Below, one piece after another: positions 35,985-46,199 of a DNA stretch of 64,000 nt. Position 1 is the first letter of the stretch, and every line of letters begins with the position of its first letter. Where the stretch lies: the NCBI RefSeq assembly GCF_050624435.1, contig NC_134531.1, forward strand, positions 255,082,812 through 255,146,811, in the 5' to 3' direction. Made by a program: the position numbers and the translations under genes. The DNA is from Tenrec ecaudatus. Its lineage: Eukaryota; Chordata; Mammalia; Afrosoricida; Tenrecidae. The notes beneath the pieces are model-generated. The model did no database searches. It had not been told where the DNA came from and saw nothing but the letters and a program-made list of their open reading frames with translations.

Positions 35985-36385
35985 CCCACTGCCATTCAAT
36001 CAACTCCAACTCTTGGGGAATCTACAGGGTGGGAGAACTGCCCTCCTATGGATTTCCAAGACTGTAATTTTTACTGGAAAAAAAAACCTCATCTTTCTCC
36101 TGAGCATCAGTTCATGGTTTTATACTGCTGACCTTGCTGTTAGCAGCCCAACCTATGAAACCCTCTAGCCCAGCGGTTCTCAACCTGTGGGTCACGACCC
36201 CTTTGGGGGTTGAAAGACCCTTTCACAGGGGTCGCCTGATTCATAACAGTAGCAAAATTATAGTTATGAAGGAGCAATGAAATAATGTTATGGTTGGGGG
36301 GTCACCACAACATGAGGACTTGTATTAAAGGGGCATGGCATTAAGAAGGTTGAGAACCACTGCTCTACCCCATTAGGGCTACTGG
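35985..36385 (-). repeat. AfroSINE copy split by a SPIN element
   Basis: The body and tail lie at 35985-36170 and the head end at 36371-36385 (minus strand GTAGCCCTAATGGGG). Removing 36171-36370 restores the usual AfroSINE head. The tail GAGTTGGAGTTGATTGAATG is at 36010-35991 on the minus strand. Confidence 0.8.
36171..36362. mobile_element. SPIN-type hAT nonautonomous transposon
   Basis: The 192-bp element begins CAGCGGTTCTCAACCT and ends with its inverted complement (CAGTGGTTCTCAACCT on the other strand), matching at 15 of 16. It is flanked by 8-bp repeats CTCTAGCC (36163-36170) and CTCTACCC (36363-36370), the hAT duplication size, with one difference. The internal GTGGGTCACGACCCCTTTGG and GTCGCCTGATTCATAACAGT blocks are those of SPIN. 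SPIN spread horizontally among tetrapods and is reported in tenrec, bushbaby, bats, opossum, murine rodents, frog and lizard. It encodes nothing and would need a transposase in trans. Confidence 0.9.
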
Positions 36386-36540
36386 CTGATTTAACTTATA
36401 GCTGGTCAATAAAAGCCAAGAACACTACGGTTTAGATAACTTCCTGGCAATGAAAGGGAGAGTGATTTGCCTTCTCTTCAAAATAGCAGTCCTTCATCTG
36501 AAAACTTCTCAGACCCGATTTATCAACTTTTATCTAAATA

Positions 36541-36680
36541 AAAAGCAGTTCTGGTTGTATAGCACATTGGACATCAATCGGCTAACCACACAATTAACAA
36601 TTCAAATCCAGCAATTGCTATGTGAAAGAAAGATAAGGCAGTCACATCCCATAATGGGTTAAAGTCCCAGATATCCTAAA
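36541..36680 (+). repeat. AfroSINE-like fragment, highly diverged
   Basis: A head-like TTGGACATCAATCGGCTAAC and B-box-like ACAATTCAAATCC are followed by a weakly matching body. Confidence 0.5.
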
Positions 36681-36689
36681 TAGCAGTTG

Positions 36690-37110
36690 TATAGTTGTTA
36701 AGTGTCATGGCATATCACTGGTGGATAGCAATGCTGTGCACAACAGAATGAAGCACTACGTGCTCTTGCCCCTTCTCACAATGATTTCAATGCTTGCACC
36801 CATTGCTGTAGCCACTGTGTCCGCCTCTCGTGTCACTAGTCTTCCTTTTCCACTGACTTTCAAATTTACCAATCATGCCGTTCCTTTTCAAAGACCAGTC
36901 TCTCCTGACAACACATACTAAGGATATGAGACAGTCTTGCCACCATTGCTTCTAAGGAGTATCCTGGTTGCACTTTTTCCAAGACATATTTCCTTCTTCT
37001 TCTGAAAATACTTTCAATATTCTTCTCCAGCACCATGATGCAAATACATCGATTTTTTTAGTCTTCCTTGCTCATTATCTAACCGTCACATGTATGCAAG
37101 GTGATAGAAA
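36690..37110 (-). repeat. RTE1 3'-region fragment
   Basis: The minus strand runs colinearly with RTE from the segment near 37080 (ATGAGCAAGGAAGAC) through GTCAGGAGAGACTGGTCTTT (36908-36889) to the extreme 3' end near 36700, including the GTTGTGCACAGCAT block. Confidence 0.75.
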
Positions 37111-37224
37111 GTAGTATATATGTGTGTGTGTGTTTGTGTATACAAGTATAGAAATAAAGGAATGGAGATAGTAATAGAGTCATGTAAGGAGACAGTAATA
37201 GAGGCATGAAAAGAGACTATAGCA

Positions 37225-37435
37225 CTGCAGCAGCTCTGGTAGCATAGTGGTTATGAGTTGCACTGCTCACCAAAAGGTTAACACTTCAAAACCACCCGCT
37301 GCTTCTCCAGAAAAAGATAAGGCTTTCTACTCCTGAAAAAAAGTTACAGACTTTGAACCCCACAGGGGCAGTTCTACCCTGCTCTATAGGGTCACTGTGT
37401 GTTGGAATCAACTTGAGGGAAGTTGAGTTTGAGTT
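37225..37435 (+). repeat. AfroSINE copy
   Basis: Nearly complete plus-strand copy: A-box-like TGGTAGCATAGTGGTTATGA, head, AAGATAAGGCTTTCTACTCC body, GGGGCAGTTCTACCCTG segment and RTE-like tail TATAGGGTCACTGTG. Confidence 0.87.
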
Positions 37436-37439
37436 TCTG

Positions 37440-38695
37440 ATAGCATCTCTTTCTTGAGAAGGGCAAACTATTACGTTGATATTGAATCTTTTCAGGCTTG
37501 TATGAGTTGAAATTGACTCAAGAGCAGTGAGTGCATTTTGGTCTTTTAAAAGCGAATATTATCAAAGTTGATCAAGTAGTAGAAATCTTGAGCACACTAA
37601 AAATAATTATAAACATCTTTACAAGCCTGTAGGTAAAAAATTAAAATGTTGACTTACAAAATAAGATGAGGTCTACTGCTGGCATGAATATTTAGTCTCA
37701 GAAACTGTCTGGTGTCATTCTACTGTCCTGTAGGGTCTCTGTATTGTAACAAAACTAGTAGTCATAAATACATTAACTTCTGCCACTTCTGTGAGTTGTT
37801 CCATAGAATTAACAACTCCCAAGACAGATTACACTTAAATTAAAAAGGTGGACCGCTAATGTCAGAAGTGATGGAGAAGTTGGAAAGTGAAGATATAATT
37901 GATCTTACCTATCTATAAGGGTTTATTCTGATTCTCAATCACAAAGTTAAACACACGTGCGCACACACACACACGATGCCCTAAGAAGATGTAGACAAAT
38001 ATAACCTTGGGAACATTAGGGATTATCAACAGCTCCTAAAAGACTGTAGTACAAAAGAAGTATTTTCCCATAGCTTAAAAAATAAGGTCAGAATTTCACC
38101 ACTAGTAAGTAAAATTTTATGGTTTAAAGTCACTTATTTGTGACAATTTTTATGGTAGCACTAGGAAATTGACATAAACACAGTATTAATATTTAATGTT
38201 TTTTAACAAAGTCAATGAACAAATATTTCACCAGTATTATACTACAAATGACTTTTTGTAGGCAATAGTAATCATGCAAAGGCTGCATCATCAATGGAAA
38301 CATATCTAGATCATTTTAATAGCTTAATAATATTTTATCATGGTGCCCGCAATTAATTCAAGCATTATTTTTTAAATAGAAAAATAAGGTTTTGATTTTG
38401 GTTTATGTTTATTTTATATTTGATTGCTGTTTTGTGATTACTAAAATATTGGAATAACTTTCTGTTTTAAAGAAATATTTTTATCTACAGACATATGATA
38501 ACATCTGTAATTTCTTCTAAAGATTTCTGCTGTAGAAATCTTCAAGATTTCTATTTCTTGGACAATTTGGATAATGTGAACTTGCCTGAAAATATTCTCT
38601 TTCTTTAAGTTTTTCTTCCTTTTTTTCTTGAGAATGGGATGTCATAGTCTTTCATACTTCATACAGTCTCTTATTTATCACTTCTGTGTCACAAA
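37440..38695. other. Unassigned AT-rich sequence with SINE scraps
   Basis: Small pieces at 37495-37535 and 37696-37742 look like AfroSINE tail and body fragments. A short CA repeat lies near 37960-37973. No gene is visible. Confidence 0.5.
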
Positions 38696-38696
38696 T

Positions 38697-38785
38697 TGAT
38701 ATAGATAGGTGTAGATATAGGCATAGGTATAGAGATAGATGATAGATACAGCTATAAATACAGTTAGTGATACAGATATTAATAT
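38697..38785 (+). repeat. Degenerate GATA microsatellite
   Basis: Interrupted ATAGAT and GATA units run from about 38697 to 38785. Confidence 0.8.
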
Positions 38786-38850
38786 ATTTGTTGTTAGGTG
38801 CAGTCAACTCCATTCTGACTCATGGTGGCCCTATGGGCAACAGAAGAAAA
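38786..38850 (-). repeat. RTE1 3' terminus fragment
   Basis: The minus strand ends with GAGTTGACTGCACCTAACAA preceded by GGGCCACCATGAGTCAGAAT, the RTE tail next to the zinc-finger fragment. Confidence 0.7.
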
Positions 38851-38855
38851 AAAGT

Positions 38856-39240
38856 TCATGGACGAATGGCATTAAAAGATAATGGGATTTTTCCACAAAC
38901 TTTTTGAAACCTCTTCATATGGCTTCTCTCCTGAATGTGCCCTCTGGTGCACAAGAAGATGTGGTTTCTGCTTAAAGTCTTGGCCACACTCATTGCAAAC
39001 ATAAGACTTCTCCCTCGAATGTATTTTTTGGTGCATAAGGACACTTGAGTTTCGGATATAGCCTTGTGCACATTCCTTGCACACATATGCCTTCTCACCT
39101 GAGTGTGCCCTCTCGTGTGTGATGAGAGTTGATCTGTAGCTGAACCCTCACCCACACTCCTTGCACACATGTGATCTCAGCCCTGAATGTGTCCCCGGGT
39201 GGACAAGAAGACCTGCGTTCTGGCGGAAGCCATGGCCATG
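38856..39240 (-). pseudogene. C2H2 zinc-finger array fragment, PRDM9-like
   Basis: Four 84-bp finger units can be read on the minus strand. The best preserved three are an HVCKECG unit, a YVCKECA unit and a YVCNECG unit, joined by HSGEKPY-type linkers. Such fingers bind DNA, one per ~3 bp. The VC.ECG.GF pattern and the HSGEK linkers resemble PRDM9/PRDM7 arrays more than ordinary KRAB proteins. One unit has TGA where the ECGRGF arginine codon CGA would be expected, a CpG-decay change. No SET or KRAB domain is nearby. Sequence homology to PRDM9 is a suggestion only; other C2H2 families remain possible. Confidence 0.7.
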
Positions 39241-39257
39241 AAAGGCTTCTCACCTGC

Positions 39258-39430
39258 CATCAAGTTTCTTGCAATTCATAACGATCTCATAGGTCAGGGT
39301 AGAACTAGTACTAAGGGTTTCTGAGAATATGTCTTTATTTTTAACCCAAGAAATAACTGGTGGGATTGAACCACCTCTTTTGATGCTAGCAGCCTAACAA
39401 TTGGCAAAATGCACTACCAGAGCTTCCTAT
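39258..39430 (-). repeat. AfroSINE copy, diverged
   Basis: Minus strand: AGGAAGCTCTGGTAGTGCAT at the head, TTAGGCTGCTAGCATCAAAA, then body and the tail near 39262. Confidence 0.7.
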
Positions 39431-39844
39431 GAAAACGTATATGTATACACATATATATAATGTTTGTATATGTACATTTATACATTTGCTCTTTTTCAGT
39501 CCCTTTTAATATGAATTTAAGATATTATGTAGTCAACTGTTCATTTTAAAGAACATTTAAATATTAAAATTTTATAGTGTTTATCGACATTTCATTATTT
39601 TAGGATCAATTGTATTATCTTTTCTCCCTACTTGTGGTAGAAATTTTAAAATATTATACTGAAATGTGTGAAGAATTGATTTAGAAAACCAAATAAGAAG
39701 AATGTGATAAAAATATTTTTTCAAGCTGAAGCAAAATCTAAATCCTTGAGTTTTACTAATGAAGGAGTCTATGGCCAAAATATTGAACAATGCACAAAAA
39801 AATATGTGGAAGGAATATGCAATCATTGTACCAAAAATAATTGA
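39431..39844. other. Unassigned AT-rich sequence
   Basis: TA-rich sequence without a recognisable gene or repeat. Confidence 0.5.
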
Positions 39845-40940
39845 TCACTGTTTAGCCATTTCAATAAGTAGCATATAATCAAGAACTCATGGTCTTGCAG
39901 AAAACATTCCAAAGGCACAGAAAGCATTAGAGGAAAGCAAGAGTTCGCGGATTTATAGAATACCAATTGAAATGTCTCCAAAAAAATGCTGCAACGCTGG
40001 AAACACTCGCTGATGTATGCTAAAATATTTGAAAGACAGTTACCTGTCCAGCAAGCTGGAAAAGATACCAATTTGTTTCTATTCCAAAGAAAGGTGGCTT
40101 AGTAAAATGCAGAAATTATTGAATGGAATAATTATTATACCATGCAAATAAAATTTTCTCTGAAAATGATTAAAACATGGTTGGAGCAGATATTAACAGA
40201 GTTGCCATAAATTCAAGTCAGACTTTGATGAGGACTTAGAATGAGGGATATTATTGCTGACATAAGATGGATCTTTACTGAAAGCAGAAATTATCAGAAT
40301 GACATTTACTTGTGTTTTATTGACTACATTATGGCATATATGTTGCACATAACAAACTGGATAGCATTAGGATGAATGGCATTTTAGAAAACTTAAATGT
40401 GCTCATGCAGAGTCTACGCATAGACTTTGAACAGAGCAAAGGAATATTTAGGTATCAATCAGGATTTGGTATAAATACTGTACCAGGATTTTATCCTTTA
40501 ACTATAGTTATTCAGTCTGTATGCTCATCAAAAAATATTAGTAAAATGACTATATGAATACAGCAAGTGAATTGGAGAAAGGCTCATTAACAACCGGCTG
40601 TGTGCCTATGATACCACCCTACTCAATCAGAGTGAAGAGAACTTGAAGCGCTTACTGAAAAAAGTCAGAGACTGCAGCATTCAGTGCATATTACACCTCA
40701 ATGTAAAGGAAGCTAAAATCTATGAAAGTGGACAAATAGACAACCCCATGATAAATAGAGATAAACTGGAGCCACAGATTTCCTTTTTCATGGACCTATA
40801 ATCAATGTTCATAGAAGCAGCAGTAAAGATGCCAAAAGATATTTCCTATTGGGATTATCTACTTAATAAGACATATTTAAAGTATGAAGGAGCAAAATTA
40901 TCACTTTGAGGTTAAAGATTTGCTTGTCTCATTTTGAATT
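39845..40940 (+). mobile_element. RTE1/BovB-type LINE, left part
   Basis: The segment follows RTE from the end of the linker (TTTCAATAAGTAGCATATAA near 39859) through the reverse transcriptase region (ATTTACTTGTGTTTTATTGA at 40303-40322) to the segment before the 3' region (near 40910). It carries many stops and indels. It is interrupted at 40946 by an LTR and continues at 41456. Confidence 0.78.
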
Positions 40941-40946
40941 GCTTCA

Positions 40947-41449
40947 TGTAGGGAACTGCATGTCCCTCAGCCTTGGATCAAAGCCATATACAACCTTCAT
41001 GTATTTACGCTCGGTTTCCTGTCATATAAATTGTGCCCAGCGGTCTTCCTGCCTTTGTTTCACCTGCAGTTATTAGTTACTTGACCTTTGCTAGGATTGG
41101 TGCTCAATTGCTAGCAGCCGCTACGCTCATTGGACAACACACACCTGGCGGCACTTCCGCCAGGTGCCCGGTATACCTCATTAGCATGCGGCCCTGTTTG
41201 AGCGCAATCACCCGCCATTTATTCCTTATTTGGTAGGTGCGTGACTATTGGTTACCCCAGGTATACCTTATTTCCATATGACATAATGGTGCCCGCCCTT
41301 TGCTGGCTATTTAAGCCTCTGCCTTTTGCTCAATAAACGAGACTTGATCAGACTCCTGTCTTGTCTCCATTTCTGGCATCCCTTGCCCATCTTAATTCTC
41401 AGTCCCTCTTTCAGGTATCCACATTGCTGATGACCTGCGGGACGGGTCA
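40947..41449 (+). mobile_element. Solo LTR, class II (ERVK-like), 6-bp target duplication
   Basis: The 503-bp element begins TGTAGGGAAC and ends GGGACGGGTCA-like sequence in CA. It is flanked by the perfect hexamer GCTTCA at 40941-40946 and 41450-41455, the duplication length of betaretrovirus-like integrases. A TATTTAAG box (41310-41317) and an AATAAA signal (41332-41337) lie about 20 bases apart, marking the U3-R region. No internal viral genes are present, so recombination between two LTRs has removed them. Plus orientation is inferred from the TATA and poly(A) order. Confidence 0.87.
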
Positions 41450-41455
41450 GCTTCA

Positions 41456-41830
41456 TATGCGTGTGATAATTGGAAAATGAATAAAAAAGACCAGAGAGAA
41501 ATTGATGTATTTGATTGATGGTGCTGGTGCTGAATATTGAAATCATCATGAAATACCAGGAAGGCAGACAAATCTGTGTTGGAAGATTAACTGCCAGGGT
41601 GCTCCTTGGAAGCCAGCATGACTGCACTTCCCCTCCCACGTGTTATCAATTGGACCGGTCCTTGCAAGAAGACATCATGCTGGGCAAACTGCACAGTCTG
41701 TGCAAACAATACCCTCAATGAGACAGACTGACAGAGTAGCTGCCACAATGGACACAAACCTACAATGTAAGGATGGCTCAGGACTGGTCAGTGCGCTGTT
41801 CTATTGTAAATAGAGTCACAGTGTTTCAAA
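41456..41830 (+). mobile_element. RTE1/BovB-type LINE, right part
   Basis: It directly continues the RTE copy: TATGCGTGTGATAATTGG, then GCTGAATATTGAAATCATCA (41530-41549) and the 3' segments with GACAGAGTAGCTGCCACAAT (41730-41749). It ends in RTE tail-like sequence near 41830. Confidence 0.78.
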
Positions 41831-41964
41831 ACAGATTCCCAACACGGAAAAACTTGTGGTAGTTCAATTACTTACTTTTCCTTTAATTAGCACATTGTCC
41901 AGTGGACTTTCGGTCACATTTTAGGTAACTCTGAGCAGAATGAGAGAAGGAAAAATTGGTATAG

Positions 41965-42160
41965 CGCTTAGATCAGTCAGCAAACATGGAGTCTTCTCAT
42001 GAAACATTGGCAGTTCAAATCCACCAAAAAGGCTCCACTGCAGAAAGTGCAGGCGGTCTCTCAGAATGAGCACAACCGAGAGAGTCCCTTGCGGGCAGTC
42101 CTATTCTTTCACTATTTAGGGCCATCATGAGCCGAGAATCAACTTGACTGCCTCTGTAAA
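41965..42160 (+). repeat. AfroSINE copy, diverged
   Basis: The B-box-like GGCAGTTCAAATCCACC (42009-42025) and the tail GAGCCGAGAATCAACTTGAC (42129-42148) are clear, with a diverged body between. Confidence 0.72.
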
Positions 42161-42746
42161 CAAGAACCATACAGATCAGAAATGAAATCTCTATGTACAT
42201 CTAATGGCTAGTATTTGGCCACATAGTGATTTCATTTTTAGAATTGACAAAATAATACCATGTTTTATTTCGATGCATGGTTGTCATGATTGATACTGAT
42301 TTTTCTATCACTAAATGATATAAACGGTATTGAGTTGTTTAACAGTTTGGGGTTCATCCTATTTTCCTAGTATAATAGAATGATTCTACCCTTTTGTGAT
42401 TACTGTATAATTTCAAGGTTCTGGAATTTATGAAATCTATTTTTATATTTTCCCTCAGAGTTTGTCTCAATTCCTCTAAGAAATCTATTTTATAACATTT
42501 GAAAATTATCCAATCATAATAAAATTATCCATTTAAAGGTAATTATGTAAATTCAGGACTCACCGCTTTCTTCCTCTCTGTTGCCCTCAGTTTTTAAAAT
42601 ATCTTTGCCCTGAATTAATTATATGATTATGATTTATGGTAATTTTGTGATCTTTTTAGACCATATATTTATAACATCTTGTTTGTCTGAAATGATCTAG
42701 ATATGTATTTAAAAATGAATAGTTATCTAATGTCATAGATTTTTAT
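42161..42746. other. Unassigned AT-rich sequence
   Basis: No gene or recognisable repeat is visible before the target duplication at 42747. Confidence 0.5.
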
Positions 42747-42761
42747 ATTAGTAGATATTTT

Positions 42762-43749
42762 TTTAAACGTTTTTTTATGATTTAAAACTTTACAGAGTAA
42801 ATTGGTTTTCTATTCAACAGTTCATACATTGATTGCAGTCCCCAAGATGTACCAGCCTTCTTCCCACTTCTGCCCCCTCCCTGTGCTTTTATACTATTCA
42901 TCCTTCTTTCCTGTGTCTTCTAGCTTTTATGAGTTTTTAGCCATAAGCAAATGCTGTTCCTTTGATTTTGTATGGTTGATTTTCCAGGGAGTGTATGTTA
43001 TTCTTCCCCTCCAAGTCTATATATTGTTGGGCTGAAAGCTGAGTCAGAGGAGTGAGTACAGGTTCAAGAGTGAAACATCGCTAAAGGCCACAATCTGTAG
43101 ATTCCAAGTCTCCATCAGACCAGTAAGCCTGATCTATTTTATGATTTTGGTTTGTTCCACTTTCTTCTCTCACTCGACTCAGGACCCTCTTTTGTGATCC
43201 TTCTCAGAGTAATTAGCAGTGGAAGCCCAGCATCATCTAGTTCTTTTGGTCTCAGGGTTGTGGAGGCTAAGGTTCCCAGTGTTCCATTCATCCTTTGGCT
43301 TAATTGTTCCTGTACATCTCCTATTTTCTTCATTTTTATTTTATGTTTCTTCTGTGCTGTCTCCGGTGGCTAACGAAGAGCATGCAGGTGGGGCAGGTAC
43401 AAGTGTCATCTGGGTGGGCACTCTACTGCTTGGTATAGCTGTGATCCAGAAACACCAGGTTCAGTTCTCTTTCAGGTACTGAAAGCTGGAAGACCAATGA
43501 GGTACCCATGCACTCTGTGCAAGACCGATAAGGGTTGGTCATGCCAGTAGAGGGACAGAAATGCAGAACATGGATCCCCATATGGTCACAATTGTCTGTC
43601 CCCACGCTTGGCCCAGGCCAAACTCTGCCACCTCTTCCTCTCTTTTGAAAGCTTTGTTACACTACCTCCAATGAAAGGTTTTCTTCTTGGAAATTGTCTA
43701 ATGTTTAAGGAAACGACTTCCACATATAAGATTTTCTACATTTAATTCA
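42762..43749 (-). other. 3' UTR of the retrocopy with LINE-3'-UTR-like sequence
   Basis: This stretch lies between the last finger and the A tail inside the same target duplication. Its left part (about 42785-43370) resembles an old L1-type 3' UTR (GACCAGTAAGCCTGATCTAT near 43118). The parent transcript may have used a repeat-derived 3' end, or an L1 fragment was co-mobilised. Confidence 0.55.
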
Positions 43750-44690
43750 TGCAAAGAGCTTCTTTTCTTTGTGAAATCTCTGATGTGCTGTAAGGCATCA
43801 CGTCTGGCTGAAAGCTTTACCACACTCAACACAGATTAAGGATTTTCTCCACAAAGAATTCATAGATGAGTTTTGAGATATGCTTTCTGAATGAAGCCTT
43901 TGCCACATTCACTAAATACATAGGCTTTCTCTCTCTGCACGATGAGTTTTCTGATGAACATTGAGCTTATTCTTCCTGAAAAAGGCTTTCCACATTCACC
44001 ACATACATGGGGTTTCTCTTCAGTATGAGTTCACCAATGATCAGTGAGAGCTGTCTTCCTGATATAGCCTTTGCCACAGTCATCACATACAGAGGGTTTC
44101 TCTCCAGTATGAGTTCGCTGATGATCAGAGAGCACAGTTTTCGAGATAAAACCTTTTCCACACTCATCACACACATGGGGTTTCTCTCCAGTATGAGTAC
44201 GCTGATGAACAGTGAGCTCATTCTTCTTGATAAAGGCTTTTCCACATTCTCCACATACAGGGGGTTTCTCTCCTGTATGAGTTAGTAGATGAGGTTTGAG
44301 ATGTGTTTTCCAAATGAAGCCTTTTCCACATTCATCACACACATGGGGTTTCACTCCAGTATGAGTTCGCTGATGAACAGTGAGAGAAGCCATCCAGAAA
44401 AAGGCTTTTCCACATTCACCACATACATGGGGTTTCTCTCCAGTATGAGTTCGCTGATGAACAGTGAGTTCCTTCTTCTCGATAAAGGCTTTTCCACATT
44501 CATCACATGCATAGGCTTTCTCCCCCGTATGAGTTCACTGATGAACAGTGAGAGAAGTGTTCCTGATAAAGCCTTTGCCACATTCACCACATACATGGGG
44601 TTTCTCTCCAGTATGAGTTCGCTGATGAAGAGTGAACTCATTCTTCTTGAATTTTTGCCCACACTGACTGCATTCATAAGTCTTATCTAG
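43750..44690 (-). pseudogene. C2H2 zinc-finger array of the retrocopy
   Basis: About eleven 84-bp units follow one another, most with CX2C, the F and L core positions, HX3H and the HTGEKP linker. The first eight (44690-44031) stay in one frame, but two positions where the HQRTH arginine codon CGA stood are now TGA (near 44535 and 44031). The second of these also has TGG for the preceding CAG. Units 9-11 (44030-43750) contain further stops and frame changes. The reading frames on the plus strand here are mirror images of the repeat. Confidence 0.92.
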
Positions 44691-45170
44691 TGTATCAGTG
44701 ATCCGGTGTTCATAGAGCACAGACTCCTCGATGAAGGTTGTTCCACATTTATCACCTGTGTGCAGTTTCTCAATTTCATCAGATTTCTGATGCTGAATGC
44801 ATTGTGACTTCATGAGCCTGGATTGTTCACACTCAGGGAATTTCTTTTCAGTACAACATTGCTCTTGTTCAACATGGAGAAAAGTTTCCTCATCTTCACA
44901 GAGCACAACTGATTTCTGTATTTTATTGCTTCTATTCTGATTTAATTCCAGAATGATTAAATCTGATTTTACAAATTTTTCATGTAAGCCAAACATCTCA
45001 TCATTTTCCTTTGGAGGAAAATTATTTTTGTCCTGAGAAACAGTACTTTCCAATGTATTAACTTTATAACACCGTTCCGTTCTGTCTATGCATCTTTCAC
45101 ATTGCAAGTGCTCAAGCAAATGATCTTCATCTTAGTGGATTTCTGAAAAAAATCCCACTACAGCTTGTTT

Positions 45171-45389
<219 letters not shown>

Positions 45390-45623
45390 TTAGGACACTG
45401 CCGGCAACTGGGATGCTCTATGTTTGTCCCATCTGGATCAGCTTCAATTATGTTCACAAATTACAATCTCTCATGAGGATCTCCCGAAAATAATAATATC
45501 CAAATCAGGCACTTCTTTCTCCTTTCTCTATGCTTCTGGTGATGCACAATCTGCAGGCTGGAAATATCCCATGGGGTCGCGATGACCCTACTAGGACCCT
45601 CGCACTGCATTAGTAGATATTTT

Positions 45624-46085
45624 ATTTACTTCTAAGTTCTAATAATATAAATAAACTTTAGTCTGACTTCTTTTCTTTGACACATACCTGTTAACTTGGA
45701 AGCTAGTGAGAAATTGTATTTGCTGTTGGAATTTAAAATTTTCACCAGGATATATATTTAATTAAATGACCTTTTTATTAATCCTTCCTGGTACTAAGGG
45801 AATTGTGCCAATCTTCAGGCAAAAATCTTTCTTCAAATAAGGAAAACCTTGATTTATTTAAATATTACTCTTCTAACTTTACAATTATGTTCTTATAGGA
45901 TCTTCGTTTACACTTAAAACTCACCTTTCTTCCCTTGTGTCATCATTCTCTAGTGGATACTATTATTTATGTTGTTTTCATGTATGTATTGTATTTACTA
46001 GATTTTCCCTCATCAATTTGCACCGTACAAATCTGACTTTTCTCTCTTGTTAGTTTAACTGCTAAAAAATGTCATGGAAATACCT
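45624..46085. other. Unassigned AT-rich sequence
   Basis: No gene or repeat recognised between the retrocopy and the microsatellite. Confidence 0.5.
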
Positions 46086-46086
46086 G

Positions 46087-46087
<1 letters not shown>

Positions 46088-46164
<77 letters not shown>
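46088..46164. repeat. Uninterrupted TA microsatellite
   Basis: About 38 TA units without interruption. Such tracts are length-variable and can form cruciforms. It lies 24 bases from the target duplication of the minus-strand L1. Confidence 0.97.
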
Positions 46165-46167
<3 letters not shown>

Positions 46168-46199
46168 ATTATTGAAATATCTCTTTGTTTTCTTTGCTT

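Noticed and set aside
37225..37300. tRNA gene suggested by A- and B-box-like sequence
   Set aside because: The sequence is the tRNA-like head of an AfroSINE, with no complete cloverleaf.
44007..44690. Plus-strand frames of 92 and 133 codons with repeated MSSLMNSE units
   Set aside because: They are the reverse-strand reading of the 84-bp zinc-finger repeat.
43750..44690. CRISPR-like regular repeat of 84 bp
   Set aside because: The repeat encodes C2H2 fingers; there are no spacers and the genome is mammalian.
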